A program made the translations under genes and the position numbers. Below, piece after piece: positions 53,144 to 62,669 of a stretch of 64,000 bases of DNA (the first letter of the stretch is position 1; each line of letters begins with the position of its first letter). The stretch lies in assembly GCF_015354505.1 (NCBI RefSeq), contig NZ_JACAFP010000002.1:124001-188000 (forward strand). The letters run 5' to 3'. The notes under the pieces are model-generated. The model saw only the letters and a list, made by a program, of their open reading frames with translations. It was not told the origin of the DNA and did not search any database. This stretch comes from Microbacterium sp. UFMG61 (GTDB lineage Bacteria; Actinomycetota; Actinomycetes; Actinomycetales; Microbacteriaceae).

Positions 53144-54652
53144 ATGAAACTCAGCGATGATGTGAGCTCGTACCGCAACCCGATCATCGATGCCGATGTT
53201 CCCGACCCCGACGCCATCCGCGTCGGAGATCGCTTCTACCTCGTGGCATCGAGCTTTCATCGCGCCCCGGGGCTGCCGATCTTCGCGTCTGACGACCTCG
53301 TGACCTGGGAGCGCGCCGGCTACGCGCTCGACGGCTCGGCGCCGCAGGCGTGGTTCGCGCAGCCGCGACACGGCGGCGGCGTGTGGGCGCCCTCGATCCG
53401 CCACCACGGGGGGCTCTTCCACGTCGTCTACCCCGATCCCGACCAGGGCGTGTTCGTGGTCACCGCGGCCGACCCGGCAGGTCCCTGGTCCGAGCCGCAT
53501 CTGCTGCTCCCCGGGCTCGGCATCATCGACCCGTGCCCGCTGTGGGACGACGACGGTCGCACCTACCTCGTGCACGGCTGGGCGCGCTCACGGGCAGGAC
53601 GCAAGAACATCGTCACCGTGATCGAGGTGGATGCAGGGCTGAGGAATCCGATCGGCTCGGCCGTCGACGTCATCGACGGCGATCTGGTCGACGGCTTCTC
53701 GACGCTCGAGGGACCCAAGTTCTACAAGCGCGGGGGGGAGTACTGGATCTTCGCCCCGGCCGGCGGTGTCGCCACAGGCTGGCAGACCGTGTTCCGCGCA
53801 CCGACGCCGTTCGGGCCGTACGAGCATCGCATCACCCTCGCGCAGGGTGAGACGCCGGTGAACGGCCCTCATCAGGGAGCATGGGTCGACGACGGCAGGG
53901 GTGGCGACTGGTTCCTGCATTTCCAGGACCGCGGGGTCTACGGCCGGGTGCTGCACCTGCAGCCGATGGCGTGGGGTTCTGACGGGTGGCCGGTGATGGG
54001 CGAGGCGGTGAGCGGCGGTGACGCGCAGCCGGTGCTGCGGCATCCGACTCCCTTCGGCACGGCGCCGGGCCCGAGTTCTCTCGCGCGATCCGACGACTTC
54101 GTCGACGGGCGGCCGAGCAGTCACTGGCAGTGGGAGGCGAGAGTCGATCCGCACACGGTGGTCGACGGGGGTCCGGGGCTGGGCCTTCGGAGCAGTCCTG
54201 ACGGCGGCAACGTGCGCACGCTGCCGCGGGTTCTCTCTCAGAACCTGTCAGGACAGCCGTGCGTCGCCGATGTCGAAGTCGCGCTGCAGACCTCCGGCGC
54301 GCACGAGCGCGCTGGAATCGCCGTACTCGGCAGGGACTATGCCTGGGCGGGCATACGACGCACGGATTCCGGTGTCGAGGCCGTCGTCGCGGTGCGCAGC
54401 CGTGACGACCAGGCGGAGCGCGTGGTCGCGACGATCCCGCTCGACGAGGCTCGCATGCGGGTGGGCGTGGCCGTCGACGCCGCCGCCCGAGTGCGGTTCA
54501 CGCTCGGCGCGACCCCGGTCGATCCGCAGTTCACCGCGGTCGAGGGGCACTGGGTCGGCGCGTCGCTGTCGCTGTTCGCCGCGGCCCCGTACGGCGCTCC
54601 CGAGGCGATCGGACGCTTCGCGGACTTCACGATCGACGCGCAGGAAAGCTGA
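53144..54652 (+). CDS. Glycoside hydrolase family 43 protein (beta-xylosidase/alpha-arabinofuranosidase type)
   Basis: 502 residues from ATG 53144. Five-bladed propeller domain: base Asp21 (PDPDAIRVGDRFY), pKa-tuning Asp129 (IIDPCPLW) and acid Glu189 (LEGPKF). A C-terminal beta-sandwich (about 320-500) follows. There is no signal peptide, so it works on imported oligosaccharides, probably removing arabinose or xylose side groups. It leads the operon GH43, LacI, DUF6807 and serine hydrolase, whose gene spacing is 2-3 bases or overlapping. Confidence 0.9.
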   Translation: MKLSDDVSSYRNPIIDADVPDPDAIRVGDRFYLVASSFHRAPGLPIFASDDLVTWERAGYALDGSAPQAWFAQPRHGGGVWAPSIRHHGGLFHVVYPDPDQGVFVVTAADPAGPWSEPHLLLPGLGIIDPCPLWDDDGRTYLVHGWARSRAGRKNIVTVIEVDAGLRNPIGSAVDVIDGDLVDGFSTLEGPKFYKRGGEYWIFAPAGGVATGWQTVFRAPTPFGPYEHRITLAQGETPVNGPHQGAWVDDGRGGDWFLHFQDRGVYGRVLHLQPMAWGSDGWPVMGEAVSGGDAQPVLRHPTPFGTAPGPSSLARSDDFVDGRPSSHWQWEARVDPHTVVDGGPGLGLRSSPDGGNVRTLPRVLSQNLSGQPCVADVEVALQTSGAHERAGIAVLGRDYAWAGIRRTDSGVEAVVAVRSRDDQAERVVATIPLDEARMRVGVAVDAAARVRFTLGATPVDPQFTAVEGHWVGASLSLFAAAPYGAPEAIGRFADFTIDAQES

Positions 54653-54654
54653 GC

Positions 54655-55671
54655 ATGGCCACCAGACGAGCACGCAGCGCCCCCACGCGCGAGACGACGA
54701 TCAACGACATCGCGCGGGTGGCCGGGGTCTCCAAGGCGACCGTGTCGCGCGTGGCCAACGGCGTGAGCACCGTCAACGAAGAGATCGCGCAGCGGGTCCG
54801 CGCGGTCATCGACGAGCTCGGCTACACGCCCAGCCAGACCGCTCGGTCGCTGTCACTCGGTTCCAGCCGCACGGTCGGGGTGCTGCTGCCCGACCTCGGC
54901 AACCCCATGTTCCACCAGGTGCTGCACGGCTTCAATCGTGCGGCGTCGCAGGACGGGTATCACGTGATCGTCACCGACGCGTTCGAAGACGCGGATGCCG
55001 AGGCCGAGCTCGCCAGAGACCTCCGTGACCGCACAGACGCCGTGGCGCTGTTCGCGCCTCGGATGCCGAGGGAGAGCCTCCTGCAGCTGCTGCCGCGCGT
55101 GGCACCGGTCGCGGTGTTCAACCGCACCACCGGCAAGAACGCCGGATCGGTGCTCATCGATTACCACGAGGGAATCATCCTGCTCGCGCGCCATCTGATG
55201 CGGCTCGGTCACCGCCGCATCGCGTTCCTCGCCGGCCCCGCCTACGCCCGTGCGAACTGGGAGCGCGAGCGCGGCCTCGACGAGCTGCGAAGCGCGGAAT
55301 CCGACGTCGAGATCATCGACGTGCCGTGCGGCCACTCGTTCGAAGACGGCTACGACGTCTGGCCGGCACTGCGGGCGACCGGTGCGACGGCCGTGATCGC
55401 ATACAACGACGTCGTGGCGCTCGGGCTTCTCGGTCGTCTCTCCGAAGAGGGGGTCTCGGTGCCGGGGGAGATCTCGGTCGCCGGATTCGACGACATCCCG
55501 TTCTCGCGCTTCTCCTCTCCGTCTCTGACCACGATGACGTCGAGGCTGTCGGAGATCGGCGCGCGCATCTGGGAGGTGCTGCGCGCCGAGATGACCGATG
55601 ATCCGATCCGCGAGCCCATCATGTTCTCGCCGGAGCTGGCGACCCGCGCCAGCACGAGAGCGATCTCATGA
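54655..55671 (+). CDS. LacI-family transcriptional regulator
   Basis: 338 residues. Complete N-terminal helix-turn-helix (TINDIARVAGVSKATVSRVANG) and a sugar-binding-type core. It lies 2 bases after the GH43 stop and overlaps the DUF6807 gene. Its natural targets are probably the operators in 53029-53127 and 63675-63704, but which of the two site types it binds is not determined. Confidence 0.92.
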   Translation: MATRRARSAPTRETTINDIARVAGVSKATVSRVANGVSTVNEEIAQRVRAVIDELGYTPSQTARSLSLGSSRTVGVLLPDLGNPMFHQVLHGFNRAASQDGYHVIVTDAFEDADAEAELARDLRDRTDAVALFAPRMPRESLLQLLPRVAPVAVFNRTTGKNAGSVLIDYHEGIILLARHLMRLGHRRIAFLAGPAYARANWERERGLDELRSAESDVEIIDVPCGHSFEDGYDVWPALRATGATAVIAYNDVVALGLLGRLSEEGVSVPGEISVAGFDDIPFSRFSSPSLTTMTSRLSEIGARIWEVLRAEMTDDPIREPIMFSPELATRASTRAIS

Positions 55672-56459
55672 GCGTCGACCTGCTCGAGTCGGATCTCGGC
55701 GGCGTCCGCTATCACGACGGCGGCGACGTGGACCCGCTGCTGTCTCCTCGCCCCTATCTCACTGCCACCACGGCGAGCGGTGTCGCCGCGACCGCCGTCG
55801 GACCCGACGACCACCGGCATCATCTCGGCGCGAGTGTGGCGATCCCCGATGTCGACGGCACGACGTTCTGGGGCGGCCGCACCTTCGTGCGCGGCGAGGG
55901 GGCGCGGATGCTGGCGAATCACGGTCGACAGGTGGAGCGATCGCGAGAGTTCGACCAGGGGCGGCTCACAGAAGAGCTGGTCTGGGTCGCCCCCGATGGG
56001 ACCCCGCTGCTCGACGAACGGCGAAGCATCGTCGCTCGCGCAGGCATCGACGTGCTCTGGAGCACGGTGCTGACCGCCGTCCACGGTGCTGTCAGCATCG
56101 GCAGCCCGCACACCAACGGCCGCGACGGTGCGTTCTATGGCGGCATCTTCTGGCGGGCGTCGTTCCTCACCGGTCGGGTGCGCTGCGCGGGCGGCGAGGG
56201 GGTGGAGGCCGCACATGGCTCCCTCTCTCCGTGGCTCGCCGTCGACGGGCCGGGCGTCTCGCTCGTCGCGACCACCTCGAACCACGACATGCCCTGGTTC
56301 GTCCGCGCTGACGGCTACGTCGGCTTCGGGCCCGGGGTGGCCGCCACCGGGCGCCGACTTCTCGATGCCGGCGAGGAGCTGCACCTCGACCTGCGCGTCG
56401 CGATCCTCGATCACCCACCTGTCGACCCGGCAGCCGTCGCACGTCGGCTGAGCGCCTGA
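55668..56459 (+). CDS. DUF6807 (PmoA-like) protein
   Basis: 263 residues, beta-rich and cytosolic. The hallmark RPYLTATTASGVAATAVGPD with the His-rich DDHRHHLG and TFWGGRTF fits the family of PmoA-related proteins found in sugar and polysaccharide loci. Function unknown. Its start overlaps the LacI stop by 4 bases. Confidence 0.75.
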   Translation: MSVDLLESDLGGVRYHDGGDVDPLLSPRPYLTATTASGVAATAVGPDDHRHHLGASVAIPDVDGTTFWGGRTFVRGEGARMLANHGRQVERSREFDQGRLTEELVWVAPDGTPLLDERRSIVARAGIDVLWSTVLTAVHGAVSIGSPHTNGRDGAFYGGIFWRASFLTGRVRCAGGEGVEAAHGSLSPWLAVDGPGVSLVATTSNHDMPWFVRADGYVGFGPGVAATGRRLLDAGEELHLDLRVAILDHPPVDPAAVARRLSA

Positions 56460-56462
56460 GCG

Positions 56463-57770
56463 ATGACCGACGATCTGCAGCAGCTGCTCGAGCGTGCGCA
56501 CGCGGCCGACATCGCGATCCACTCGTTCGCGGTCAGCGTCGGCGGCGATGAGGTCGTGCGAGCCGGGGTGCCTCCGTGGGGACACGACGTACCGCACCGG
56601 ATGTACTCGGTGTCGAAGTCGATCACGGCCGTCGCGATCCTCCTGCTCGCCGAAGAGGGGCGTCTGAGCCTCGACGACCCGATCATCGACCATTTCCCGG
56701 AGATGGGTCCGGTGCACCCGTGGCTCGCCGCCACCCGCATCGACGACATGCTCGCGATGACGGGACCGCACAGTCGCACCACCTACGTCGCCGATGGCGG
56801 CGGATGGCTCGAGTCGTACTTCCGGGTGCCGCCGACCCATCGTCCGGGCACGCTGTTCACCTACGACACCAGTGCGAGCTACGTGCTCAGCGCGCTGGTC
56901 GAACGGCTGTCGGGAATGCCGATGGTCGATTACCTGCGGCCCCGGCTGCTGGATCCGCTCGGGGTGGCGGGCACCATGAGGTTCCTCACCGGACCCGAGG
57001 GGATCAGTCACGGCGGTTCAGGGCTGATCGCCGCGCCGGGCGACATGCTGCGGATCGCGGAGGCCGTGAACGGCACGGTCGAGGTGCTGCCGGCATCCGT
57101 TCGGACGAGGCTGCTCGAACGCCGGAGCAACCCGGCGACGCAGACCTGGGGTGCGGCACTGCGACACGGGTACGGGCGCCAGGTCTGGCTGCCCGATGAA
57201 GGATGCTGGCTGATGTTCGGCCTGGGCGGCCAGGTGGTCTACGGAGACCCGTCGCGCCGGATCGCCGCGGTGGTGACCGCCGACACGACGACCCTGGCGA
57301 GCGGCGATCAGCGGCTCGTCGACCTGCTCCTCCCTGCGCTCGGACTCGACGTCAGCGACGACGTCGGCGCCGGAGTGCAGCTGCGCCCGCCGACGCCCTC
57401 GCACGACCCGGCGTCGGCGCGTGCGGTGCGGGGCATCTGCACCCTGGTGTCCGGCGAGGGAGCCCCGCAGCGACTCGCCGTCGAGCTCGACGGCAGCGGG
57501 GGAGTGCTCGACGTCGCCGGGTCGACTCTGCGGTTCGACACCGCGCACCCGACCGTGACCACGCTGCCGCTCGGCGATGCGGTCGTGACCGCCGGCTGGT
57601 CATCGCCCGGCGTGCTCGACGTGCGGGTGAGCGCGGCCGCCGCCGACATCGCATCGGTCCGTCTGCGACTGGTCGCCACCGACGATGGCATCATCACCGT
57701 CATGTCGCAGGGGTCCGGGCCCGAGATCGGACCGGAATGGACCTGGCGCGGCAGTTATCTGGCTCCGTGA
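56463..57770 (+). CDS. Serine hydrolase, beta-lactamase class C fold
   Basis: 435 residues, no signal peptide. Nucleophile Ser49 with Lys52 (SVSKS). The second motif near 142-144 appears as YDT rather than the usual YxN, and GLGGQV may occupy the third motif site. This is a family with esterase or transglycosidase-like members; in this operon deacetylation of a sugar is possible. The last gene of the plus-strand operon, ending at a terminator. Confidence 0.82.
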   Translation: MTDDLQQLLERAHAADIAIHSFAVSVGGDEVVRAGVPPWGHDVPHRMYSVSKSITAVAILLLAEEGRLSLDDPIIDHFPEMGPVHPWLAATRIDDMLAMTGPHSRTTYVADGGGWLESYFRVPPTHRPGTLFTYDTSASYVLSALVERLSGMPMVDYLRPRLLDPLGVAGTMRFLTGPEGISHGGSGLIAAPGDMLRIAEAVNGTVEVLPASVRTRLLERRSNPATQTWGAALRHGYGRQVWLPDEGCWLMFGLGGQVVYGDPSRRIAAVVTADTTTLASGDQRLVDLLLPALGLDVSDDVGAGVQLRPPTPSHDPASARAVRGICTLVSGEGAPQRLAVELDGSGGVLDVAGSTLRFDTAHPTVTTLPLGDAVVTAGWSSPGVLDVRVSAAAADIASVRLRLVATDDGIITVMSQGSGPEIGPEWTWRGSYLAP

Positions 57771-57773
57771 TCG

Positions 57774-57809
57774 CGTGAGGCTCGATCCCGCCCGGGATCG
57801 AGCCTCACG
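57774..57809. terminator. Bidirectional terminator between convergent operons
   Basis: CGTGAGGCTCGATCCCG (57774-57790) and its exact complement (57793-57809) form a 17-bp stem with a 2-base gap. Confidence 0.88.
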
Positions 57810-57820
57810 GGAAGTCGAGG

Positions 57821-58759
57821 TCAGCCCTTGACCGAGCCGATCAGAGCGCCCTTGACGAAGTAGCGCTGCACGAAGGGGTACACGAGCAGCATCGGCAGGG
57901 TGGCGACGAAGATGACGGCCATCCGCACCGACTGAGCGGGCGGCACGACCTCGACGGCCGCGCCGTCGGCGTTCATGCCGCTGGCCACGATCACGATCTG
58001 GCGGAGCAGCACCTGCATCGGCCACAGTTCGGAGCTGTTGATGTAGAGGATCGCGCTCTGGTAGGTGTTCCAGTAGTAGACGGCGTAGAAGAGCCCGATG
58101 GTCGCGATCGAGGCCAGCGAGAGCGGCAGCACGATGCGCCAGAACACGCCGAGCTCGCTGCATCCGTCGATGCGCGCCGCCTCTTCGAGGCTCTCCGGGA
58201 TGCCCTGGAAGAAGCTGCGCATGATCACGAAGTTGAACGCGTTGATCGCCACAGGGACGATCAACGACCAGAGCGAGTCGATCAGGCCGAGGTTCTTCAC
58301 GACGATGAACGTCGGGATCATGCCGCCCGAGAACAGCATCGTGAACAGCACCAGGAAGTTGATCACCCGCCGGCCCTTCAGGTGCTTCTTCGACAGCGCG
58401 TACGCCATGAACGCCGTCAGGATCAGGCTGATGAGCGTGCCGCCGATCGTGACGATGGCGGAGACCCCGAGGGCGCGGAAGATCGTCGGGGTCGAGAGGA
58501 TGTACCGATATGCGTCGAGGCTGAAGGTCTCGGGCCACAGGATGAACGGCCGCGTCGCGAGCTCACCCGGTGTCGCCAGCGAACTCGCCAGCACGTTCAC
58601 GAAGGGCAGCAGGCAGGCCAGCGCGAACGCCGTGAGGATCACGGCGTTGACCACCATGAAGACGCGGCGGCCGGGCGTGACCGAGCGGCGCTTGCGTGCG
58701 GCCTCGCGGACGCGGATCGGAACGGTGGCGTCGTCGACGCGGGGCAGGGTGCTGGTCAT
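57821..58759 (-). CDS. Carbohydrate ABC permease, YtcP/LplC type
   Basis: 312 residues from ATG 58759, with about six helices and the EAA loop EEAARIDGCSELGVFWRIVLPLS. The N terminus is about 30 residues of basic tail before the first helix. It pairs with the permease at 62669-63622 although the two genes are separated by four others. The group imports oligosaccharides such as rhamnogalacturonan or uronide fragments. Overlaps the small membrane-protein gene (ATGA). Confidence 0.9.
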   Translation of the reverse strand: MTSTLPRVDDATVPIRVREAARKRRSVTPGRRVFMVVNAVILTAFALACLLPFVNVLASSLATPGELATRPFILWPETFSLDAYRYILSTPTIFRALGVSAIVTIGGTLISLILTAFMAYALSKKHLKGRRVINFLVLFTMLFSGGMIPTFIVVKNLGLIDSLWSLIVPVAINAFNFVIMRSFFQGIPESLEEAARIDGCSELGVFWRIVLPLSLASIATIGLFYAVYYWNTYQSAILYINSSELWPMQVLLRQIVIVASGMNADGAAVEVVPPAQSVRMAVIFVATLPMLLVYPFVQRYFVKGALIGSVKG

Positions 58760-59217
58760 GACGGACTCCGAGGGGTGACGGGTCGCACCGCGAACAGTGC
58801 GGCCGAGGCGAGGAAGAGGAAGGCGACCGGATACAGCACGAACTGCGTGCCGAACAGGCAGGCGAGTCCCGCGACGAGGAAGCACAGGCCGGTCGCACGG
58901 CGGCGGGGACGCAGGCGGGCGAAGAAGAAGCCGATCGCGGTGCACAGCGCCACCACGATGAATGAGAACCCGAACCACGCGGCCATGGTGTTGAGCACGA
59001 CGTGGGCGTCGGCATCAGCCAGGTCGAGGCCTGCCGCACGGAGTGCGGGCACGATCGTCGATCGGAGGGTCGCGTCGTCGCTTCGGGTGATCACCAGCGC
59101 GAAGCCGCCCTGCAGCACGGCGGATGCGGCCATGCCGATGCCGGCGACGATGAGCTCGGCTCGGCGCCGGAACGGAGGGATCATGGTCTCGGTCCCGCGT
59201 ACCGCCGCGGCCGTCAT
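58756..59217 (-). CDS. Small membrane protein, possibly DUF4064-like
   Basis: 153 residues with about four hydrophobic helices (22-43, 76-98, 106-122, 126-143). Start and end have features of DUF4064 (basic N terminus before the first helix and a final hydrophobic helix), but the match is weak by eye. Its start and stop overlap its neighbours, so it is clearly co-expressed with the GH28 and permease genes. Function unknown. Confidence 0.65.
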   Translation of the reverse strand: MTAAAVRGTETMIPPFRRRAELIVAGIGMAASAVLQGGFALVITRSDDATLRSTIVPALRAAGLDLADADAHVVLNTMAAWFGFSFIVVALCTAIGFFFARLRPRRRATGLCFLVAGLACLFGTQFVLYPVAFLFLASAALFAVRPVTPRSPS

Positions 59218-60473
59218 CGTGCGAGCTCCACGGTGTCGTCGACGAGCAGGTCGGGACCGACCACTCCGTCGAGGCGCAGACCCGAGATGCGCAGGCCGGT
59301 GGCGAACTGCGCGTGGATCCCCGCTGCGGCCATGGCCGGAACCCCGTCGGCCATCGCCGGGACGGCGGGTTCGGCATCCGGGGCGAACGAGATGCTCACG
59401 TGATCGAGCGAGACGTCGTCGAGCGGCGCTTCCGGCAGGCCGGAGATGAAAGCGGCGCACGACTGCACGTTGGTCGCGGTGATGTGCGACAGATGGATGC
59501 CGCGGAACCGCGGCGTGCCCGCGTCGACCGGCTGCGGCGTGCGATCCGACACGATCGGCAGTTTGCCGTCGGGTCCGCAGAAGTAGAAGGGGTTGATGAC
59601 CAGCGGGCACATGACCTGGTCCATCACGATGTTCGACACCCGCACGTCGGCGACGGTGCCGCCGCGGCCCCGCCGCGACTTGATGCGAATGCCGCGGTCG
59701 GTGCCCTGGAAGACGCAGTTCGAGATGACGACGCCGCGCACGCCGCCCGACATCTCGCTGCCGATCACGACGCCGCCGTGCCCGTGGATCATCGTGCAGT
59801 TCGTGATCGCGATGTTCTCGCACGGCACACGATCGGGTGATCCCTCGCTGCCCGCTTTGATCGCGATGCAGTCGTCGCCCACGTCGATGTGGCAGTCGCT
59901 GATGCGCACGTTCCGACACGACTCGGGGTCGATGCCGTCGGTGTTGGGGGAGTCGGGCGGGTTGATGATGCGGATGCCCGTGATCCGCACGTCGTCGCTG
60001 AGCAGCGGATGCACGGTCCAGGCGGGGGAGTCCCGCAGCGTCACACCCGCGATCTCGACCCGTGAGCATCCGTGCAGGCCGATGAGGGTGGGACGCGGGT
60101 GCGCCAGAGCCCCGGCACGGAACGCGGCCCACCACCATGCGCCGCCGCCGTCGATCTCGCCACGGCCGGTGATCGCGACGTCGACTTCATCGTCGGCATA
60201 GATGCACGGGGAGTGGATGGTCGTCGCGGCGCCCTCCCAGCGCGCGGCGACCGGCGGGTAGAGGGCGGGGTCGGCCACGAATCGCAGCACGGCCCCCGCC
60301 TCGAGGTGAAGCTCCACCCGGGAACGCAGGCGCAGGGCACCGGTCTCGTGCACACCGGGAGTGATGCTCACACGGCCGCCACCCGCGGCGGCTGCCCGAT
60401 CGATGGCCTCCTGAAGCGCGCGCGTGGTGCGCACGACACTGCTCTCGCTGCTCTGCACCTGCGTTCCGTTCAT
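59214..60473 (-). CDS. Glycoside hydrolase family 28 (polygalacturonase-type)
   Basis: 419 residues, right-handed beta-helix. The four GH28 motifs are intact: NTDGID with Asp179, GDDC with Asp200/Asp201, GHGG with His232, and RIKS with Arg263. No signal peptide, so it should work in the cytoplasm on imported galacturonides (exo-type or rhamnogalacturonan-specific). It sits in the importer operon. It lies 1 base after the binding-protein gene. Confidence 0.92.
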   Translation of the reverse strand: MNGTQVQSSESSVVRTTRALQEAIDRAAAAGGGRVSITPGVHETGALRLRSRVELHLEAGAVLRFVADPALYPPVAARWEGAATTIHSPCIYADDEVDVAITGRGEIDGGGAWWWAAFRAGALAHPRPTLIGLHGCSRVEIAGVTLRDSPAWTVHPLLSDDVRITGIRIINPPDSPNTDGIDPESCRNVRISDCHIDVGDDCIAIKAGSEGSPDRVPCENIAITNCTMIHGHGGVVIGSEMSGGVRGVVISNCVFQGTDRGIRIKSRRGRGGTVADVRVSNIVMDQVMCPLVINPFYFCGPDGKLPIVSDRTPQPVDAGTPRFRGIHLSHITATNVQSCAAFISGLPEAPLDDVSLDHVSISFAPDAEPAVPAMADGVPAMAAAGIHAQFATGLRISGLRLDGVVGPDLLVDDTVELAR

Positions 60474-60474
60474 G

Positions 60475-61995
60475 TCACTTGCTCTCGGCGTACGAGGCGG
60501 TGAACTCCTCGATCATCGTGTCGAGTCCCTGGCCGCCGAGCTTGTCGATCGCGGCCTCGTAGCCGTCCATGTCGATCTGGCCGACCATGTACTTGTTGTA
60601 CGCGTCGTTCGCGGCCTGCTGGATCGTCGACCAGCTCTGGTCGAACGCCGCCGAAGACAGGGGCTGCGTCGGATCGACGATGGCGAACTCGGCGTTCTCG
60701 GCGATCTTCTCGTTGCCCTCGTCGACGTAGGGTGCGGAGCTCTTGAACGTCGTGACGATGTCAGACGGACGCGACGAGTTGTAGGGCTGAACGTCCTGCT
60801 CCCACTTGGCCTGATCGGTGATCGAGACGACGCCGTCGCCGTCGACCGAGTAGTGCTCGCCCTCGATGCCGTTCGTCATCAGTGCGAACGCCTCTTCGTC
60901 GAGCAGCTTGTCGATGAAGGCGAGGATCGACCTCAGCTCCGTCTCGTCCTTGACCTGTGTGGTCGACAGCGCCAGCCATCCGCCGAAGCCGCCGCCCGTG
61001 TCGGAGAGGGTGCGACGCGGCACGTCTTCGAAGGTCATGTCGTTGACGAGGGCCCAGGCCATGGGCGTGTTCGGGTCGGCGCTCAGGGCGAGGTTCATGT
61101 AGTTCTTCGCCTCGAACAGACCCGTCACGACGATTCCGCCCTTGCCCTGTGCGATCGCGTCCTGCTGATTCTGCTTCTGCATCGTCACGAACTCGCCGTT
61201 CACCGCACCCTGTTCATACAGGCCGCGATACCACTCCATCGCCTGCTTGAACTCGTCGGTCTGGAAGGACGGGACGACCTCGTCGTCATCCGTGACCGTC
61301 CAGTTGTTCCCTGCGCCGAAGTGGCCGGCCAGCGACTTGAAGCCGAGCTTGAAGCTCTCGAGCCGGTCGATGAAGCCGGTGGTGTCGTTCTGGCCGTTGC
61401 CGTCGGGATCCTGGGTCGCGAACGCCACCGCGACCTCGCTGAGCTCCTCGATGGTGTGCGGCGTCTCGAGGCCGAGGTTGTCGAGCCAGTCCTGGCGGAT
61501 CAGCACTCCGTAGCGGGCCTTCGGCTTCTGGAAGGGCACGCCGTACAGGTGGCCGTCGACGCGGGCCGAGGCGATGGTCTGCTCGTCGATCTGCGACAGA
61601 TTGGGGTACTCCTCCAGGTACTTCTCGACGTCCCAGAACTGACCGGATTTGAGCGCCTGGCGCACCGAGGTGTTGGTGGTGTTCGTGATCGAGGTGATGT
61701 CGGCGAGCGTGTCAGAGGCGAGCGCCGCGTTGATCTTCTCGTCCTTCGACGCGTCGGGCACCCACTGGAAGTTGAGCTCCGTGCCGGTGTACTCCTCGAG
61801 CGCGGTCTGGATCGGACCGTCCGACTCCGGCGTCGTGGGGGTATGGAGCATCGTCATCCAGGTGACGCTCTCGGCGGGCTTGGCATCGCCTCCGCCGCCT
61901 CCCGTCGCTTCGCCCGACGAGCCGCACGCGGTGAGCGCGAGCGCTGCGACGGTGACGAAAGCTGCGGCGATTCCGAGCCTCGAGTGATTCCTCAT
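60475..61995 (-). CDS. Extracellular solute-binding lipoprotein, YtcQ/LipO type
   Basis: 506 residues from ATG 61995. Signal with lipobox LTACG (Cys24), a Gly-rich spacer, then a large binding domain starting SVTWMTMLHTP. The length of about 500 and the motif pattern match the binding proteins that accompany YtcP-type permeases. Likely to capture oligogalacturonides or rhamnogalacturonan pieces. The start overlaps the YesL stop (ATGA). Confidence 0.92.
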   Translation of the reverse strand: MRNHSRLGIAAAFVTVAALALTACGSSGEATGGGGGDAKPAESVTWMTMLHTPTTPESDGPIQTALEEYTGTELNFQWVPDASKDEKINAALASDTLADITSITNTTNTSVRQALKSGQFWDVEKYLEEYPNLSQIDEQTIASARVDGHLYGVPFQKPKARYGVLIRQDWLDNLGLETPHTIEELSEVAVAFATQDPDGNGQNDTTGFIDRLESFKLGFKSLAGHFGAGNNWTVTDDDEVVPSFQTDEFKQAMEWYRGLYEQGAVNGEFVTMQKQNQQDAIAQGKGGIVVTGLFEAKNYMNLALSADPNTPMAWALVNDMTFEDVPRRTLSDTGGGFGGWLALSTTQVKDETELRSILAFIDKLLDEEAFALMTNGIEGEHYSVDGDGVVSITDQAKWEQDVQPYNSSRPSDIVTTFKSSAPYVDEGNEKIAENAEFAIVDPTQPLSSAAFDQSWSTIQQAANDAYNKYMVGQIDMDGYEAAIDKLGGQGLDTMIEEFTASYAESK

Positions 61996-62669
61996 TGTGA
62001 TCTTCCTCTCGCAAGGTGCAGACGGGCCGGCGAGGTCTCGCGCGGCGTGGGTGGTGAGGTCGGTGTCTCTTCGGCGGCGAGCCGGCCGAAGACGGTGCGG
62101 GTGACGGCGCCGATCGCGGCGGCGGGGATGCCGATGCCGAAGAGCACGAGGATCGGCAGAGCGAAGGAGGCGAGCAGCCACACGACCGCGACGACGGCGG
62201 CGGTGGCGACGATCGTCCAGTGCAGCGATCCGAGACCGATCAGCAGCGCGGCAGCGATCTGACGGTGGATGCCGCGGATGTCGGTGGCCGCCATCACCGG
62301 GAACACGTACGCGGCGATGATGCCGATCACGACGAGCGCCACGACGTTGACGAACTGCAGCAGCCAGCTGGCGCCGGTGAAGATGTTCGTGACGACGATC
62401 GCACTGGCGGCGAGGAGGATGCCGCCCATCGCTGTGGTCGGCCAGTAGTGCGCGCGCATGTGCCCGATGAACGCGGCCGTGACAGGAGGGGTCTCGCCCC
62501 GTCGGAACCAGCCGTCGATGTACGCGGCGACCGCGTAGGAGGCGGGTCCGATGCCGAACACGACGAGTCCGAGCGCGGTTGCGGCGACCCAGAGGAGGTT
62601 CAGGTACGCCACCCGGTAGACGGCCCGGAGGAACAGGTTCAGGCGCATGAACGCCTCGTACGAGAACAT
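61992..62669 (-). CDS. YesL-family (DUF624) membrane protein
   Basis: 225 residues with about five helices (25-50, 80-95, 105-125, 145-180) and the start MFSYEAFMRLNLFLRAVYRVAYLNLLW, characteristic of YesL. YesL genes accompany the rhamnogalacturonan importer in Bacillus, but the exact role of the protein is not known. Overlaps both neighbours. Confidence 0.85.
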   Translation of the reverse strand: MFSYEAFMRLNLFLRAVYRVAYLNLLWVAATALGLVVFGIGPASYAVAAYIDGWFRRGETPPVTAAFIGHMRAHYWPTTAMGGILLAASAIVVTNIFTGASWLLQFVNVVALVVIGIIAAYVFPVMAATDIRGIHRQIAAALLIGLGSLHWTIVATAAVVAVVWLLASFALPILVLFGIGIPAAAIGAVTRTVFGRLAAEETPTSPPTPRETSPARLHLARGRSQ

